Notes: generated from the sequence alone by a model not told the origin. Positions 44,251 to 53,805 are shown, counted from the stretch's first letter. The stretch is 64,000 bases of DNA from Microvirga sesbaniae (GCF_025460805.1 NZ_JAMXFJ010000009.1:1-64000), one strand, 5' to 3'. A program made the numbers and translations.

Positions 44251-45261
44251 TCAGCGCTTTGCGCGGACACTGACCAGTCTCTCGACCAGCAGCGCCAGGA
44301 TGATGATCGCTCCGATGGCCGAGCCCTGCCAGAAAGGCGAGACACCCATGAGGTTCAGCCCGTTGCGGATCATCACCATGATCAGGACGCCGATCAGCGT
44401 GCCCACGATCGAGCCTCGCCCGCCGTAGAGACTCGCCCCCCCGATCACCACAGCCGCGATCGCGTCGAGCTCGAGCATGTTGCCCATCAGGGGATCGGCC
44501 GAGAGAAGCTGCGCGATCGAAAAGGTCACCGCGACCGCCGAGAGGGCGCCGGAGATCACATAGGGCAGCGTGCTGTAGAACAGGACGGAGAGGCCCGCGG
44601 CGCGTGCGGCCTCCTTGTTGGAGCCGATCGCGTAGATGGTGCGCCCTCCCTTGGTGTAGGTGAGATACGCGAAGGCGAGGGCATAGAGGACGAGGAGGAA
44701 CGCGACGTTCGACGGGATTCCGAGGATCGAGGTATAGACGATGTTCGATAGGTCCGACGGGATATTCGAGATCGCCGTCTGCCCGGAGAAAATGTACGAG
44801 AGGCTTCGGGCGATCGCCATCATGCCGAGTGTCACCACAAATGCCGCGAGGCCGAAATAAGCGATCAGGCACCCTGAGACGAGGCCGATGAAGCCGCCCG
44901 CCGCGATAGCGCACGGGATGGCGAGCGGGATCGGTAGGTGCTGCAAGGAAAGGCCCAGGACAATCCCGCACAGGCCTGCGACCGACCCGACCGAAAGGTC
45001 GATCCCGCCGGTCAGAATGACGAAGGTCATGCCGACAGCCACGATGCCGACCACCACGGACTGGTCGAGGATGTTGAAGATGTTCGTGCGAGTGAGGAAA
45101 TACGGCGAGAGCAGCGACAATGCGATCGCGATGAGCAAAGCAAGAAGCGCCATCCGCACCTCGAGGCGGCCGAGGATCCGCCTGGCCCAACTGGCGCGGC
45201 GTGGCGCAGAACCGCCGGGCGGTTCGCGGGCGTCGGAGCTTACGAGGTCGTTCGTCGTCAC
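44251..45261 (-). CDS. Sugar ABC transporter permease (RbsC family), system 1
   Basis: 336 residues from GTG 45261, chosen because AGGAG lies eight bases upstream; GTG 45270 is too close to it. Eight to ten hydrophobic helices with the family block TGGIDLSVGSVAGLCGIVLG and NMLELDAIAAVVIGGASLYGGRGSIVGTLIGVLIMVMIRNGLNLMGVS. It would work as a homodimer with the ATPase gene 15 bases upstream and the binding protein before that (system 1). The N-terminal 35 residues are cytoplasmic and charged. Confidence 0.92.
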   Translation of the reverse strand: MTTNDLVSSDAREPPGGSAPRRASWARRILGRLEVRMALLALLIAIALSLLSPYFLTRTNIFNILDQSVVVGIVAVGMTFVILTGGIDLSVGSVAGLCGIVLGLSLQHLPIPLAIPCAIAAGGFIGLVSGCLIAYFGLAAFVVTLGMMAIARSLSYIFSGQTAISNIPSDLSNIVYTSILGIPSNVAFLLVLYALAFAYLTYTKGGRTIYAIGSNKEAARAAGLSVLFYSTLPYVISGALSAVAVTFSIAQLLSADPLMGNMLELDAIAAVVIGGASLYGGRGSIVGTLIGVLIMVMIRNGLNLMGVSPFWQGSAIGAIIILALLVERLVSVRAKR

Positions 45262-45276
45262 TCTGTCCACTCCTGT

Positions 45277-47181
45277 TCAATCGGCGCTCATCAGAGCCTC
45301 GACGCGGGTTCGGATGAGCCGGGCGGAGGGGATGGACATCCGGCTGTCGACCGTCAGCCCGATCCAGCCGAAATCATGACCGCGCGGGTTGCGCATCGGG
45401 ACCAGAACGGTGGAGAGAGGCACGTCCGTCTCTGCGACAAAGCCGTCTTGCCGCTCCATGAGAGCGCGGGAAATGCGGGTCTCCGCGATCCTCATGGCCT
45501 CCCCGGTCCGCAGACCGGGGCTGGGGCTGCCCGCGGCCTCCACGAGGTTGAGGCAGATGAGCTCATCGCTGTCGATGAGCACCCAGAAGGCCGCACCGCT
45601 GTGGTCCGCCGAGATGGCATCGAGCAGGGCGGTGTTGCGCGCCATGGACGTCCGCGGGGCGGCGAGCAGCGTGAGCTTCACTTCGTCGAGAAGAGCGCTC
45701 GGCAGATCCGCGATTGAGCGCCCGTCGCTGAGTACGACAATCCGGTCCGCCAGGCCGAGGAGTTCCTCGAAGTCGGAGGAGATCAGCACGACGGCCACGC
45801 CCTGCGAGGCGACCTCCCGCAGGATCGCATAAATCGAGGAACGAGTGCCGATGTCGACGCCCTTGGTAGGCTCGTCCAGGATCAGAACGGCAGGTTCGAG
45901 CAGCAGCCAGCGCGCGATGATGACCTTCTGCTGCATGCCTCCGGAGAAAGTCAGCATGTTCGTATCGAGGAGGCGGTCGGCCGGGAGTCCCAGCCGCTCC
46001 ATGAGGCGCGCTGCTGCGGCCTCTCTCTTGCGGTAGCCATGGCCGAACCCACGGTAAGCGCCCAGATGCGCGAGGAGGAGGTTCTCTTTGACCGAGAGGT
46101 CGGGCACGATGTTCTGCGTGCGTCGATCTTCGGGGATGAATCCGATTCCGTGGGCGATGGCCTCGGCGGGGCTTCGCGGTGCGATAGGCCTGCCTGAGAG
46201 CGTGATGGTGCCGCGGGCTCGCGGGCGCAGGCCGAAGATCGCCTCCGCGGCCTCGGATCGGCCGGCCCCGACGAGCCCGCCGAGGCCAAGGATCTCGCCA
46301 CCGCGCACGCCGAAGGACACGTCGACGACATGGGGCGGCGCACTGAGCCCTTCGACGGCCAGCAGAAATTCGCCAGAGCGGCCTCGGTCCGGCTCGCGCG
46401 CTTCTGCGGTGCGGGCGTAGATCGAACCGAGATCCTGGCCGACCATGTGGCGCACCAGGTCACTCTGGCTCAGCGAGGCCGTGTCCAGCGAAGCTGCGAC
46501 GGTGCGTCCCTCCCGCATGATGGTGACGCGGTCGGTGATCGCGAAGACCTCTTCGAGGCGATGGGACACGAACACCAGGGCGTGGCCGTCTTGGCGCAAT
46601 CGGTCCATGATCTCGAAAAGCCGCTCGACCTCGGACGGGCTCAACGACGCAGTCGGCTCGTCAAAAATGATGAGATCAGTGTTGAGCGCGAGCGCCTTGG
46701 AGATTTCGACGAGCTGGCGCTGTGCAGCGGAGAGATCGCGCACCTCCTGGTCGAGCGGCAGCATATGTTCGTGACCGAGCCGGGCGAGCAACTCGCGGGC
46801 ACGCTGGCGCAGCCGGCCGCGCGAAAGGCGGCCAGGCCTGCCGAGCTCTGGCAAGAAGATATTCTCCAGAACCGAGAGATCGGGAGCGAGACTGGTCTCC
46901 TGCATGACGATCGCGATACCGGCTTCGAGCGCATCGCGCGTGGAGGCCACGCGGAGCGCTTGCCCCTTGAAGACGACCTCGCCCCGATCCGGGATCACGT
47001 GCCCGGAGATGACTTTCGACAGGGTTGACTTGCCGGCGCCATTGGCTCCGAGAAGCCCGTGAACTTCGCCTGCCCGCAGTTCGAGTGTCGCGCCCTGAAG
47101 GGCGCGGGTGCGATCGAACGTCTTGTCAATGCCAGTTGCTTTGAGGATCTCCGAGGGCCGAACCCGGCTGAGCGCGTGCAT
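45277..47181 (-). CDS. Sugar ABC transporter ATPase (RbsA type) with extra C-terminal domain, system 1
   Basis: 634 residues; RbsA-type tandem ATPases are about 500. The first ATPase has Walker A LLGANGAGKSTLSK and Walker B LIIFDEPTASLSPSEVE. The second has signature TFSGGMQQKVIIARWLL and Walker B VLILDEPTKGVDIGTR. After about residue 505 comes an additional 130-residue segment (TSMARNTALLDAISADHSGAAFWVLIDSDELICLNLVEAA ... ETRISRALMERQDGFVAETDVPLSTVLVPMRNPRGHDFGWIGLTVDSRMSIPSARLIRTRVEALMSAD) that I do not recognise. It looks like a folded sensory or regulatory domain. It powers system 1 import. Confidence 0.9.
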   Translation of the reverse strand: MHALSRVRPSEILKATGIDKTFDRTRALQGATLELRAGEVHGLLGANGAGKSTLSKVISGHVIPDRGEVVFKGQALRVASTRDALEAGIAIVMQETSLAPDLSVLENIFLPELGRPGRLSRGRLRQRARELLARLGHEHMLPLDQEVRDLSAAQRQLVEISKALALNTDLIIFDEPTASLSPSEVERLFEIMDRLRQDGHALVFVSHRLEEVFAITDRVTIMREGRTVAASLDTASLSQSDLVRHMVGQDLGSIYARTAEAREPDRGRSGEFLLAVEGLSAPPHVVDVSFGVRGGEILGLGGLVGAGRSEAAEAIFGLRPRARGTITLSGRPIAPRSPAEAIAHGIGFIPEDRRTQNIVPDLSVKENLLLAHLGAYRGFGHGYRKREAAAARLMERLGLPADRLLDTNMLTFSGGMQQKVIIARWLLLEPAVLILDEPTKGVDIGTRSSIYAILREVASQGVAVVLISSDFEELLGLADRIVVLSDGRSIADLPSALLDEVKLTLLAAPRTSMARNTALLDAISADHSGAAFWVLIDSDELICLNLVEAAGSPSPGLRTGEAMRIAETRISRALMERQDGFVAETDVPLSTVLVPMRNPRGHDFGWIGLTVDSRMSIPSARLIRTRVEALMSAD

Positions 47182-47241
47182 CGTTGCAGATTTCCATTGC
47201 GTGGCGCGGCCCGGGGTCCGGGCCGGCCGAGCCTTAAGGCA

Positions 47242-48225
47242 TTATTTCACCTCATTGGCGAACACCGTCTCTTTGACGGTAGGCAGGAGCTTCTCGATGT
47301 TCTCGCTGGTCACGACCAGGATCGGCACCAGAATTTCCTTCTCGGGTGTGCCCCCTTTCAGATGCTGCAGTATGGCCTCGCCGGAGCGCACCCCCATGAG
47401 ATAGGGCTGCTGCATGCCGGAAACGACGATCTCGCCCTTCTTGAGGAGGTCGACGAAGTCCGGGATGCCGTCGAACGCCGCGACGAGAACCTCTCCCTGT
47501 CGCCGGGCGGCGCGGATTGCGCGTAACGCCCCGATAGCAGGCTGGTCGGTCTGGATGAACATGCCCCTCATGTCGGGATTGGCGGTCAGCATGTCCTGCG
47601 TGAACTTGAAGGTCTCGTCGGCCGTGTACGACTGCATCTGCTGCAGGCCGGCATCCTTGGTGATTCCAGCCTCCGTGAGCGCATCCCGGAAGCCTTTCGT
47701 CCGGGCCTGGCCGTTCTTGCGGGCCTGGGAGATCGATACGATGCCGACCGAACCTCCCTGCCAGCCCTTCTTCTTCATGGCCTCGGCGAGGGCCTTGCCG
47801 ACGCCGTTCGCGCCCTCGTAGTTGTCGGAGATGATGAATGACACGTAGTCGCCGCTGTTCGTTCCGATATCGGCGATGACGACCGGGATGTTGGCGTCCT
47901 TGGCGAGCTGGAGCACGCTGGGAGCGGTCGAGGAATCGGTCGGCGAGATCACGATGCCGGCCACTTTGCGGGCGATCGCATCCTGGGCATTGCGCAACTG
48001 GGTCTGAGCGTTGTTGGAGGAGTCGAGCGCCTGGTAGGCGTAGCCCTCCTTCTTGGCCGCGGCTTCGACGCCTTTGGAGAGGTAGCGCCAGAACGGCAGA
48101 TCGAGGCCAGGCGTGAGATAGACGATCTCCTTCTCGGCCGCCCGGGCCGGCGCGCCGATGGCGGTCAGGCCAGAGGCCAAAGCAGCGGCGGCCACCAGGG
48201 CCAACAGACTTCTTCGCTTCATCAT
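47242..48225 (-). CDS. Periplasmic sugar-binding protein (RbsB family), system 1
   Basis: 327 residues from ATG 48225, five bases after AGGAGG. A signal peptide (MMKRRSLLALVAAAALASGLTAIGAPARA) precedes EKEIVYLTPGLDLPFWRYLSKGVEAAAKKEGY, DAIARKVAGIVISPTDSSTAPSVLQLAKDANIPVVIADIG and FIQTDQPAIGALRAIRAARRQGEVLVAAFDGIPDF, the usual type I periplasmic binding protein blocks. It captures the sugar for the adjacent ATPase and permease. The position between the catabolic genes and the second transporter suggests the same or a related sugar as system 2. Confidence 0.92.
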   Translation of the reverse strand: MMKRRSLLALVAAAALASGLTAIGAPARAAEKEIVYLTPGLDLPFWRYLSKGVEAAAKKEGYAYQALDSSNNAQTQLRNAQDAIARKVAGIVISPTDSSTAPSVLQLAKDANIPVVIADIGTNSGDYVSFIISDNYEGANGVGKALAEAMKKKGWQGGSVGIVSISQARKNGQARTKGFRDALTEAGITKDAGLQQMQSYTADETFKFTQDMLTANPDMRGMFIQTDQPAIGALRAIRAARRQGEVLVAAFDGIPDFVDLLKKGEIVVSGMQQPYLMGVRSGEAILQHLKGGTPEKEILVPILVVTSENIEKLLPTVKETVFANEVK

Positions 48226-48380
48226 GGTTTCCTCCTCCGTTTGCTGCACCCCGACCGGGGGCTTAGAAGCCGGCCTCTCGTCCGGTGGCCGGTCGTCAAT
48301 CTCGTGTGTCGCGTGTGGAGCTCGCATGGCCGAAGCGGCCGAATCTCAGGGGTCAGGACTCTTGTGGGCTCACACGGGTC

Positions 48381-49397
48381 TCATGCTGGCACGGGCACCG
48401 ACTCGGGGAGCAGGCGCTCGGTTTTCAGGTCTCGCCAAAGCGCGGCAGGCACTTCGGTTTTGATCGCCTCCATGTTGCGTTCGACCTCCTCGGGAGAAGC
48501 GCCCCCGAGGATCACGGATGCCACAGCTGGCGCGCCAAGGGCGAACCGGAGGGCAGCGACCGCGATCGGGACACCGTGTGCCTCGCAGACGCGCTCGATC
48601 CGCGCGACCTTGTCCATCACTTCGGGCGGGGCCGGCACGTAGTTGAAATGAGCGCCGGGTTTGGCTCCGGTGGCCAGGATTCCGGAATTGTAGATGCCGC
48701 CGAGGATGACGCCGATCCCCTTCTGTTCGGCGAGCGGCAGAAACTCGTCCAGGGCGTCTTGATGGAGGAGCGAGTAGCGTCCAGCGAGCAGCACGCAATC
48801 GAAGTCTCCGGCCTTCACGAAGCGCACCGTCGTGTCGGATTCGTTGAGGCCGAGCCCCACTGCCTTGACGACACCCTGGCTCCGGAGCTCGTGCACGGCT
48901 TTGTAGGATCCTTCCATTGCCTCCCGAAAGCGCTGGTCGGCCATCTCGGGGCCATGCGTCCAGACGTCCACGTCGTGCAGGAGGAGGATGTCGATGCGGT
49001 CGAGGCCGAGCCGCAGGAGGGACTGCTCGAAGGAGCGCATCGTACCGTCATAGGAATAGTCGACGATTGAGGCATGCGGCACGCCGCCGGCGAAGCCGGG
49101 ACCTCCGACGCTGCGGCCCGGTTTGCGCGGGTCCATGCGCCTTCCGACCTTCGTTGAAAGCACGTACGAGTCCCGGGGAAAGCGTCGCAGCGCGGCGCCG
49201 AAACGCAGCTCCGAGAGACCGTTTCCGTAATGGGGCGAGGTATCGAACAGAGTCATGCCGGCGCGGTGGGCCGACTCGACCGTCGCGATGGCCCTGCCTT
49301 CGTCGAGCCGCTCGTACAGGTCCCCGACCGGCACTCCGCCGAATCCGAGAATGGTGACCGGGATGCCTGTCTTTCCGAGGGGGCGGGTAGGAAGCAT
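48381..49397 (-). CDS. Aldo/keto reductase, D-threo-aldose (L-fucose) 1-dehydrogenase-like
   Basis: 338 residues from ATG 49397 with GAGG eight bases upstream. The AKR catalytic tetrad can be placed: D and Y in FDTSPHYGNGLSE, K in STKVGRRM, H in ILLLHDVDV. The opening PLGKTGIPVTILGFGGVPVGDLY and the insert DPRKPGRSVGGPGFAGGVPHASIVDYSYDG resemble D-threo-aldose/L-fucose dehydrogenases, which oxidise aldoses at C1 to lactones with NAD(P)+. Next to a lactonase and an aldolase this is a reasonable role. The reaction on D-apiose is possible but unproven. It is 35 bases after the aldolase gene. Confidence 0.85.
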   Translation of the reverse strand: MLPTRPLGKTGIPVTILGFGGVPVGDLYERLDEGRAIATVESAHRAGMTLFDTSPHYGNGLSELRFGAALRRFPRDSYVLSTKVGRRMDPRKPGRSVGGPGFAGGVPHASIVDYSYDGTMRSFEQSLLRLGLDRIDILLLHDVDVWTHGPEMADQRFREAMEGSYKAVHELRSQGVVKAVGLGLNESDTTVRFVKAGDFDCVLLAGRYSLLHQDALDEFLPLAEQKGIGVILGGIYNSGILATGAKPGAHFNYVPAPPEVMDKVARIERVCEAHGVPIAVAALRFALGAPAVASVILGGASPEEVERNMEAIKTEVPAALWRDLKTERLLPESVPVPA

Positions 49398-49432
49398 GGG
49401 AACGCCTCTGAGGCTTGAGTGGAGGGGCGGGA

Positions 49433-50131
49433 TCAGGCGGTTGCCCGAACCTTGGGGGTATCGGTGACGGTGTCGAGGTCGGGCGCCTGCCCGTAGCTCA
49501 TCCTGCGCATCTGCTCGATCACTTGAGCCATCTGCGTCTCGGTGAGGCGCGGCGGTTCGCCGACCGCGAGCGCATGGACGTACATCTTGGCAAGGGTCTC
49601 GATCTCCACGGCCCGCCAGAGTGCGCGTTCGAAGGTGTCGGCAAGTACGATCAGACCGTGATGCCCGAGAAGGCAGGCGCTGCGGTCCTGAAGGGCCGCA
49701 AGGGCGAGATCGGACAGGTCCTGAGTTCCGAAGCACGCGTAGGGCGAGCAGCGGATGTCCGTGCCGCCCGCGACGGCCACCATGTAATGGAAGGCGGGGA
49801 TTCCGCGCTCGTGCACCGCCAACGTGGTCGCGTAGGTGGAGTGGGTATGGAGCACGACGTTGTGATCCGGACGGGCTCGCAGAATGTCGCGATGAAAGCG
49901 CCATTCCGAGGAGGGGCGATGACGTCCCTCGAACGTTGCGTCGAAGCCCATGACCACGATGTCCTCGGGTTCCATCCGCTCATAGGGCAGGCTGGTTGGC
50001 GTGATGAGGAACCCGTCGGGAATGCGGTGGGAGAGATTGCCGGAGGTGCCTTGGTTGAGGCCGATCCGGTTCGTCTCGCGACATGTCTTGACCATGTCTG
50101 AGCGGAGGATATGGAAGGGGACTTGGGACAT
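49433..50131 (-). CDS. Class II aldolase (fuculose-1-phosphate aldolase type)
   Basis: 232 residues. The zinc site of FucA can be read position for position: E76 (SSEWRFH), H95 and H97 (LHTHSTY), H157 (LLGHHGL), compared with E73/H92/H94/H155 in E. coli FucA. GTSGNLSHRI and ITPTSLPY bind the phosphate. It would cleave a ketose phosphate to dihydroxyacetone phosphate and an aldehyde. In the known apulose 4-phosphate branch the product would be glycolaldehyde; in the fucose branch, lactaldehyde. It begins 14 bases after the kinase stop. Confidence 0.9.
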   Translation of the reverse strand: MSQVPFHILRSDMVKTCRETNRIGLNQGTSGNLSHRIPDGFLITPTSLPYERMEPEDIVVMGFDATFEGRHRPSSEWRFHRDILRARPDHNVVLHTHSTYATTLAVHERGIPAFHYMVAVAGGTDIRCSPYACFGTQDLSDLALAALQDRSACLLGHHGLIVLADTFERALWRAVEIETLAKMYVHALAVGEPPRLTETQMAQVIEQMRRMSYGQAPDLDTVTDTPKVRATA

Positions 50132-50145
50132 GGCGTTCTCGCGTT

Positions 50146-51564
50146 TCAGGCGGACAAGGCTGCAGGGTCAGGCTCAGCGGCCAGCCGCGCCCAGCGGACG
50201 GCAGCCTCGCGAAGGCCCGGGAGGACCAGGGGCTCGGATGGAAGGAGTGGGATCTTCACCGGCGCCGTACGCGAGAACCGCCCCCACAGGAGGCCGGCGC
50301 CCAGGGCGGTCCCGTGCGGAGACTGGCTCAGGGCGACGGGCTGGCCGGGGCGCAGCGCCGCGAGCAGACGGCCGAAGGCGATGTTGGTGGAGAACCCTCC
50401 GTCGACCACGATCGGCGCGCGGGAGCCCAATGCATCCAGGCAGGCGCTGGCCGTGAGTGCCACGTAGAGGGCGGCGGCTGCGCCCGCCTCGGTCACCGCG
50501 GCGGGTGGGGGGCCGACGAAACGTCCGCGACGACCACTCCCGGGAAACAGGCCGTCGTGGGGACCGAACGAGGGGAGGGGCAAAGTCCCGCGCGCGATCA
50601 GGTCCCGCAGGGCTGCGATGGCGGCGTCGTCCGGAGCCGGTTGGGAGCCGGCGATCATCGCGTATTCGCGCCCTGTCATCGTCAGCGTCGAGGACACAAT
50701 CTCTCCGTCGACGTCGACATTGGATACCATCGCCCGCGCGCCGTCCAGCCGATCGAGGGGGCAGCGGCGGTCGAATCCGATCATCCAGGTGCCGGTGGAC
50801 AGAACGGTGTGGTCGGACAGCCCGGCTGCCTTGTAGCGGAAGAGGTTGGCATTGCTGTCGTGGACCCCGCAGAGCACCTCGGTATTCCGTGCAAGACCGG
50901 TTCGTGCCGCCCAATCGGGTCGCAGATGCCCGAGGACCTCGCCGGCGCGGGAAAGCGGAGGGAAAAGACGCGAGAAGCCGCGCCGTCGGACGAAGTTCGA
51001 GAGCGTGCCCGCCCGCGGGTTCCACACGTGGCCCTGCGCGCCGAGCTGCGAGACCTCGCTGGCCGGTACGCCGCCGAGCCTCCAGGCCACGTATTGCGCG
51101 GTCGTCAGGAAATGCTGCGCCCGCGCGAAGGCTTGCGGGAAGCACTCCGCCTGCCAGGTGAGCTGCTTGGCGAGCTGCATTGCACCGGCTCCGGTGAAGG
51201 AGAACACCTCCTCGTATGGTGGTCCTTCGAGAGCGTAGAGGGCGTCTATCTCGGGCGGCGTCGCAGCCTCGTAATCCATCATCGGCAGAACGGCCCCGGC
51301 CTCGTCGACCAGCACGCCACCGCCGCCATGGGCGGTGGTGACGAGCGCGCTGATCTGGTGACGGCCAGCAAACCCAGCGAGGCCGTCGAGGAACCAGTCG
51401 ATGATTCCGTCGACGTCGATTGCCGGATAGGGCTCGTCGAGCAGGAAGTCGTGAAGACGCGAGATCGAGGCGGTGCAATCCCCCTCAGGGTCGACGAGCA
51501 CGAGCTTCAGATTGGTTTTCCCGATGTCGAGAACCGCTGCCTGTGGCTTGCCGGACCCAGTCAT
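50146..51564 (-). CDS. FGGY-family carbohydrate kinase (ketose kinase)
   Basis: 472 residues from ATG 51564, two bases after the permease stop (TGA-CC-ATG). Phosphate motifs: VLDIGKTNLKLVLVD at the N-terminus, STGTWMIGFD in the middle, and APIVVDGGFSTNIAFGRLLAALRPG near the end. The catalytic aspartate is expected in CGVHDSNANL. It is closest in style to fuculokinase/rhamnulokinase-like members. It would phosphorylate the ketose that the neighbouring class II aldolase then splits. No sugar isomerase gene is in the run, so the ketose must be imported or made elsewhere. Confidence 0.9.
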   Translation of the reverse strand: MTGSGKPQAAVLDIGKTNLKLVLVDPEGDCTASISRLHDFLLDEPYPAIDVDGIIDWFLDGLAGFAGRHQISALVTTAHGGGGVLVDEAGAVLPMMDYEAATPPEIDALYALEGPPYEEVFSFTGAGAMQLAKQLTWQAECFPQAFARAQHFLTTAQYVAWRLGGVPASEVSQLGAQGHVWNPRAGTLSNFVRRRGFSRLFPPLSRAGEVLGHLRPDWAARTGLARNTEVLCGVHDSNANLFRYKAAGLSDHTVLSTGTWMIGFDRRCPLDRLDGARAMVSNVDVDGEIVSSTLTMTGREYAMIAGSQPAPDDAAIAALRDLIARGTLPLPSFGPHDGLFPGSGRRGRFVGPPPAAVTEAGAAAALYVALTASACLDALGSRAPIVVDGGFSTNIAFGRLLAALRPGQPVALSQSPHGTALGAGLLWGRFSRTAPVKIPLLPSEPLVLPGLREAAVRWARLAAEPDPAALSA

Positions 51565-51566
51565 GG

Positions 51567-52649
51567 TCAACCGCCCCTGAGCCGCTGCCGCAGCTGGGTG
51601 GTGCCCGCGACCGCGATCAGTATGCCGCCCCAGATTGCCAGGGTCAGAAATGCGCTGAAGTTCAGGAGGTTGAACGCCGACGAAATGATCTGGAGCATGA
51701 CGAGGGCCAGCACCAGCCCGCTCACCTTGCCGAAACCACCCATCGGGTTGATGCCCCCGAGCACCGCTGCGAGGATCGTGACGAGCAGATAGCTCTCACC
51801 ATAGGAGGCATTGGCCGAGTTGAAGCGCGCCATCATGACAATGGCCGCCACGGCGGCGAGAAGGCTCGAGATCAGGTAGACCTTCAGGATCACGCGCCGC
51901 GTTTGAATCCCCGAAAACCGCGTCGCCCGCTCGTTGGAGCCGATCATGTAGATCGCCGCTCCCAGAGGCGTCCGGTTCAGCATGATCGCCAGCGGCAGCG
52001 CAGCGGCGGCGAAGACGAGAAGCGCCACCGGGATGCCCAGCACCGCTCCGTTCCCGATGAACACGATGGGCTCGGGGAAGCCGGAGATCACGTTGCCTCG
52101 CGTGGTGCCGACCGAGATTCCCTTGACCAGGGTCATCGTGCCGAGCGTTGCGAGGATAGGCGAGACCCGCAGATAAGCGATGACGAACCCGTTCACGAGT
52201 CCGATCAGCGCCGCAACGGCGAATCCCGCCGCGAGAGCCGCCACCTGGATCAGGACCCACGCCGCGCCTTCCGATCCCGGCACGAAGCGCGTGAGAATGG
52301 CTGCCATCGTCAGCGCGCACAGGTTGGCGGTCGCGATGACAGACAGGTTGATGCCCCCCGAGAGGAGCGTCACCATCATGGCGAGCGACAGGATGCCGAG
52401 CTCCGGCAGCTGGTAGGCCATGGATTGGAGGGATGCGGCCGAGAAGAGCTGCTCGCCGATCACGAGCCCAAAGGCCGCCAGCAGGATCGCGATCAGCACC
52501 AAGAGCCTCAGGTTGGCGCCGTCGCCGCCGAAGCCCCGCAATCGCTCGACGTACCCGATCCGAGGAGGCTGGGCCTCGACCGCCGCGATCCCTTTGTCGA
52601 GCTGCCCGATCGTGTCCGCAGGCTTGGAGGAGGTCAGGGGGTGGCTCAT
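51567..52649 (-). CDS. Sugar ABC transporter permease (RbsC family), system 2, second subunit
   Basis: 360 residues from ATG 52649 (GGAG ten bases upstream). A longer in-frame N-terminus would overlap the preceding permease gene and looks unrelated. Family blocks: MMVTLLSGGINLSVIATANLCALTMAAI, YMIGSNERATRFSGIQTRRVILKVYLISSLLAAVAAIVMMARFNSA and YLLVTILAAVLGGINPMGGFGKVSG. With the adjoining permease it would form a heterodimer, as in rhamnose or AI-2 type importers. It overlaps or abuts the kinase gene, so import and phosphorylation are co-expressed. Confidence 0.92.
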   Translation of the reverse strand: MSHPLTSSKPADTIGQLDKGIAAVEAQPPRIGYVERLRGFGGDGANLRLLVLIAILLAAFGLVIGEQLFSAASLQSMAYQLPELGILSLAMMVTLLSGGINLSVIATANLCALTMAAILTRFVPGSEGAAWVLIQVAALAAGFAVAALIGLVNGFVIAYLRVSPILATLGTMTLVKGISVGTTRGNVISGFPEPIVFIGNGAVLGIPVALLVFAAAALPLAIMLNRTPLGAAIYMIGSNERATRFSGIQTRRVILKVYLISSLLAAVAAIVMMARFNSANASYGESYLLVTILAAVLGGINPMGGFGKVSGLVLALVMLQIISSAFNLLNFSAFLTLAIWGGILIAVAGTTQLRQRLRGG

Positions 52650-52728
52650 GGCGCGGCACTCCGCAGAGGATCCCGTGCCCATGCGAGCCCGCCCCCTTCC
52701 CGCATGTCGTGAGTGGACGTGGGTTGAT

Positions 52729-53718
52729 TCATGCGACGGCACTCCCGGCCCGTCGCCTGAGGGTGAGCGAGGTCGAGCTCACGGAGACGAGGATCACGAG
52801 CCCGACGAAGAACTGCGACCAGTATGACGAGATCCCCACCAGAACGAGACCGTTCTGCATCACGGCGAGGAGCGCCAGCCCCAGCACCGTGCCGAGCACC
52901 GTTCCGACGCCGCCGTTGAGACTCGCCCCGCCGAGGACCACCGCCGCCAGCACGTCGAGCTCACGACCGACGAGGACCGTAGGCGCCACGCTCTGGGCAA
53001 GCTGCGCCTGGGCGAGCGACGCGATGCCCGCCATGAAGCCCATATAGCCGTAGACGAAGAGGTTGAGGCCGAACACGTGAAAGCCGAGCCGCCCCGCGGC
53101 GTCCCGGTTGCCGCCGAGCGCATAGATCTGCCGTCCGATGGTGGTCCGGTTGAGCAGGACCCAAGTCGCCGTGAAGGCGAGCAGGAGCAGCAGGATCTGG
53201 AGGTTCACCCCGTAAGGGATCTGGTCCGCGTCCACGAATTCGAACCACCAGATCCCTTTCGAGAACCAGTCCGGCAGTGCATAGATGTACTGGCCGCCGG
53301 TGACGAAGACGAGCAGGCCGTAAAAGATGTTGAGCGTTGCGATCGTAACGATGATGCTCGAGATGCGCAGGCTTTCGATCAGCCAGGCGTTCAACAATCC
53401 GCAGGCGATCCCCGTTCCGATGGCGAGCCCGAAAGTCTCAGCCCAGCCCAGCCCATAGGCTTTGGCGAAGGAGAGGGCGAGATACTGCGCCACCGAGGCC
53501 GTCGCCGTGAATGAGATGTCAATCCCACCGGCGACCAGAACGACGAGGAGCCCCGCCGCCAGGATGCCAAGGAAGGCATAGGAGGTGAGGAGGTCGAACA
53601 GATTCTGGAGCGTGAGAAAGCTCGGGGTCGCGGTCGTGAGGACGGCGCCAAGCGTCAGCACGACGGCAAGGAGGCGGGCCTCGTGGCTATGCGAGAAGCG
53701 GCGGAGAGCGTCGATCAT
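52729..53718 (-). CDS. Sugar ABC transporter permease (RbsC family), system 2, first subunit
   Basis: 329 residues, about nine hydrophobic helices. LVVLVAGGIDISFTATASVAQYLALSF corresponds to the conserved GGIDLS block, and TIGRQIYALGGNRDAAGRLGFHV with LDVLAAVVLGGASLNGGVGTVLGTVLGLALLAVMQNGLVLVGIS to the later ones. It begins 87 bases after the ATPase gene. Together with the next permease and the two-domain ATPase it completes system 2. Confidence 0.92.
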   Translation of the reverse strand: MIDALRRFSHSHEARLLAVVLTLGAVLTTATPSFLTLQNLFDLLTSYAFLGILAAGLLVVLVAGGIDISFTATASVAQYLALSFAKAYGLGWAETFGLAIGTGIACGLLNAWLIESLRISSIIVTIATLNIFYGLLVFVTGGQYIYALPDWFSKGIWWFEFVDADQIPYGVNLQILLLLLAFTATWVLLNRTTIGRQIYALGGNRDAAGRLGFHVFGLNLFVYGYMGFMAGIASLAQAQLAQSVAPTVLVGRELDVLAAVVLGGASLNGGVGTVLGTVLGLALLAVMQNGLVLVGISSYWSQFFVGLVILVSVSSTSLTLRRRAGSAVA

Positions 53719-53805
53719 GAACGACCCTGCACGAATGCGGGCGCCGGATCCGGCGCGGGCCGCCCTGTTGCATTGCCGAATGTGAGGCAGGTGGCAGGAA
53801 CGAAC

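Noticed and set aside
48381..49397. Naming the aldo/keto reductase as the known D-apiose dehydrogenase
   Set aside because: The characterised D-apiose dehydrogenase belongs, to my knowledge, to the Gfo/Idh/MocA family, whereas this is an AKR. Only a functional analogy is possible.
51420..52712. A 430-codon plus-strand frame opposite a sugar permease
   Set aside because: The product is almost entirely R, H, D, E and Q, the usual shadow of a hydrophobic permease.
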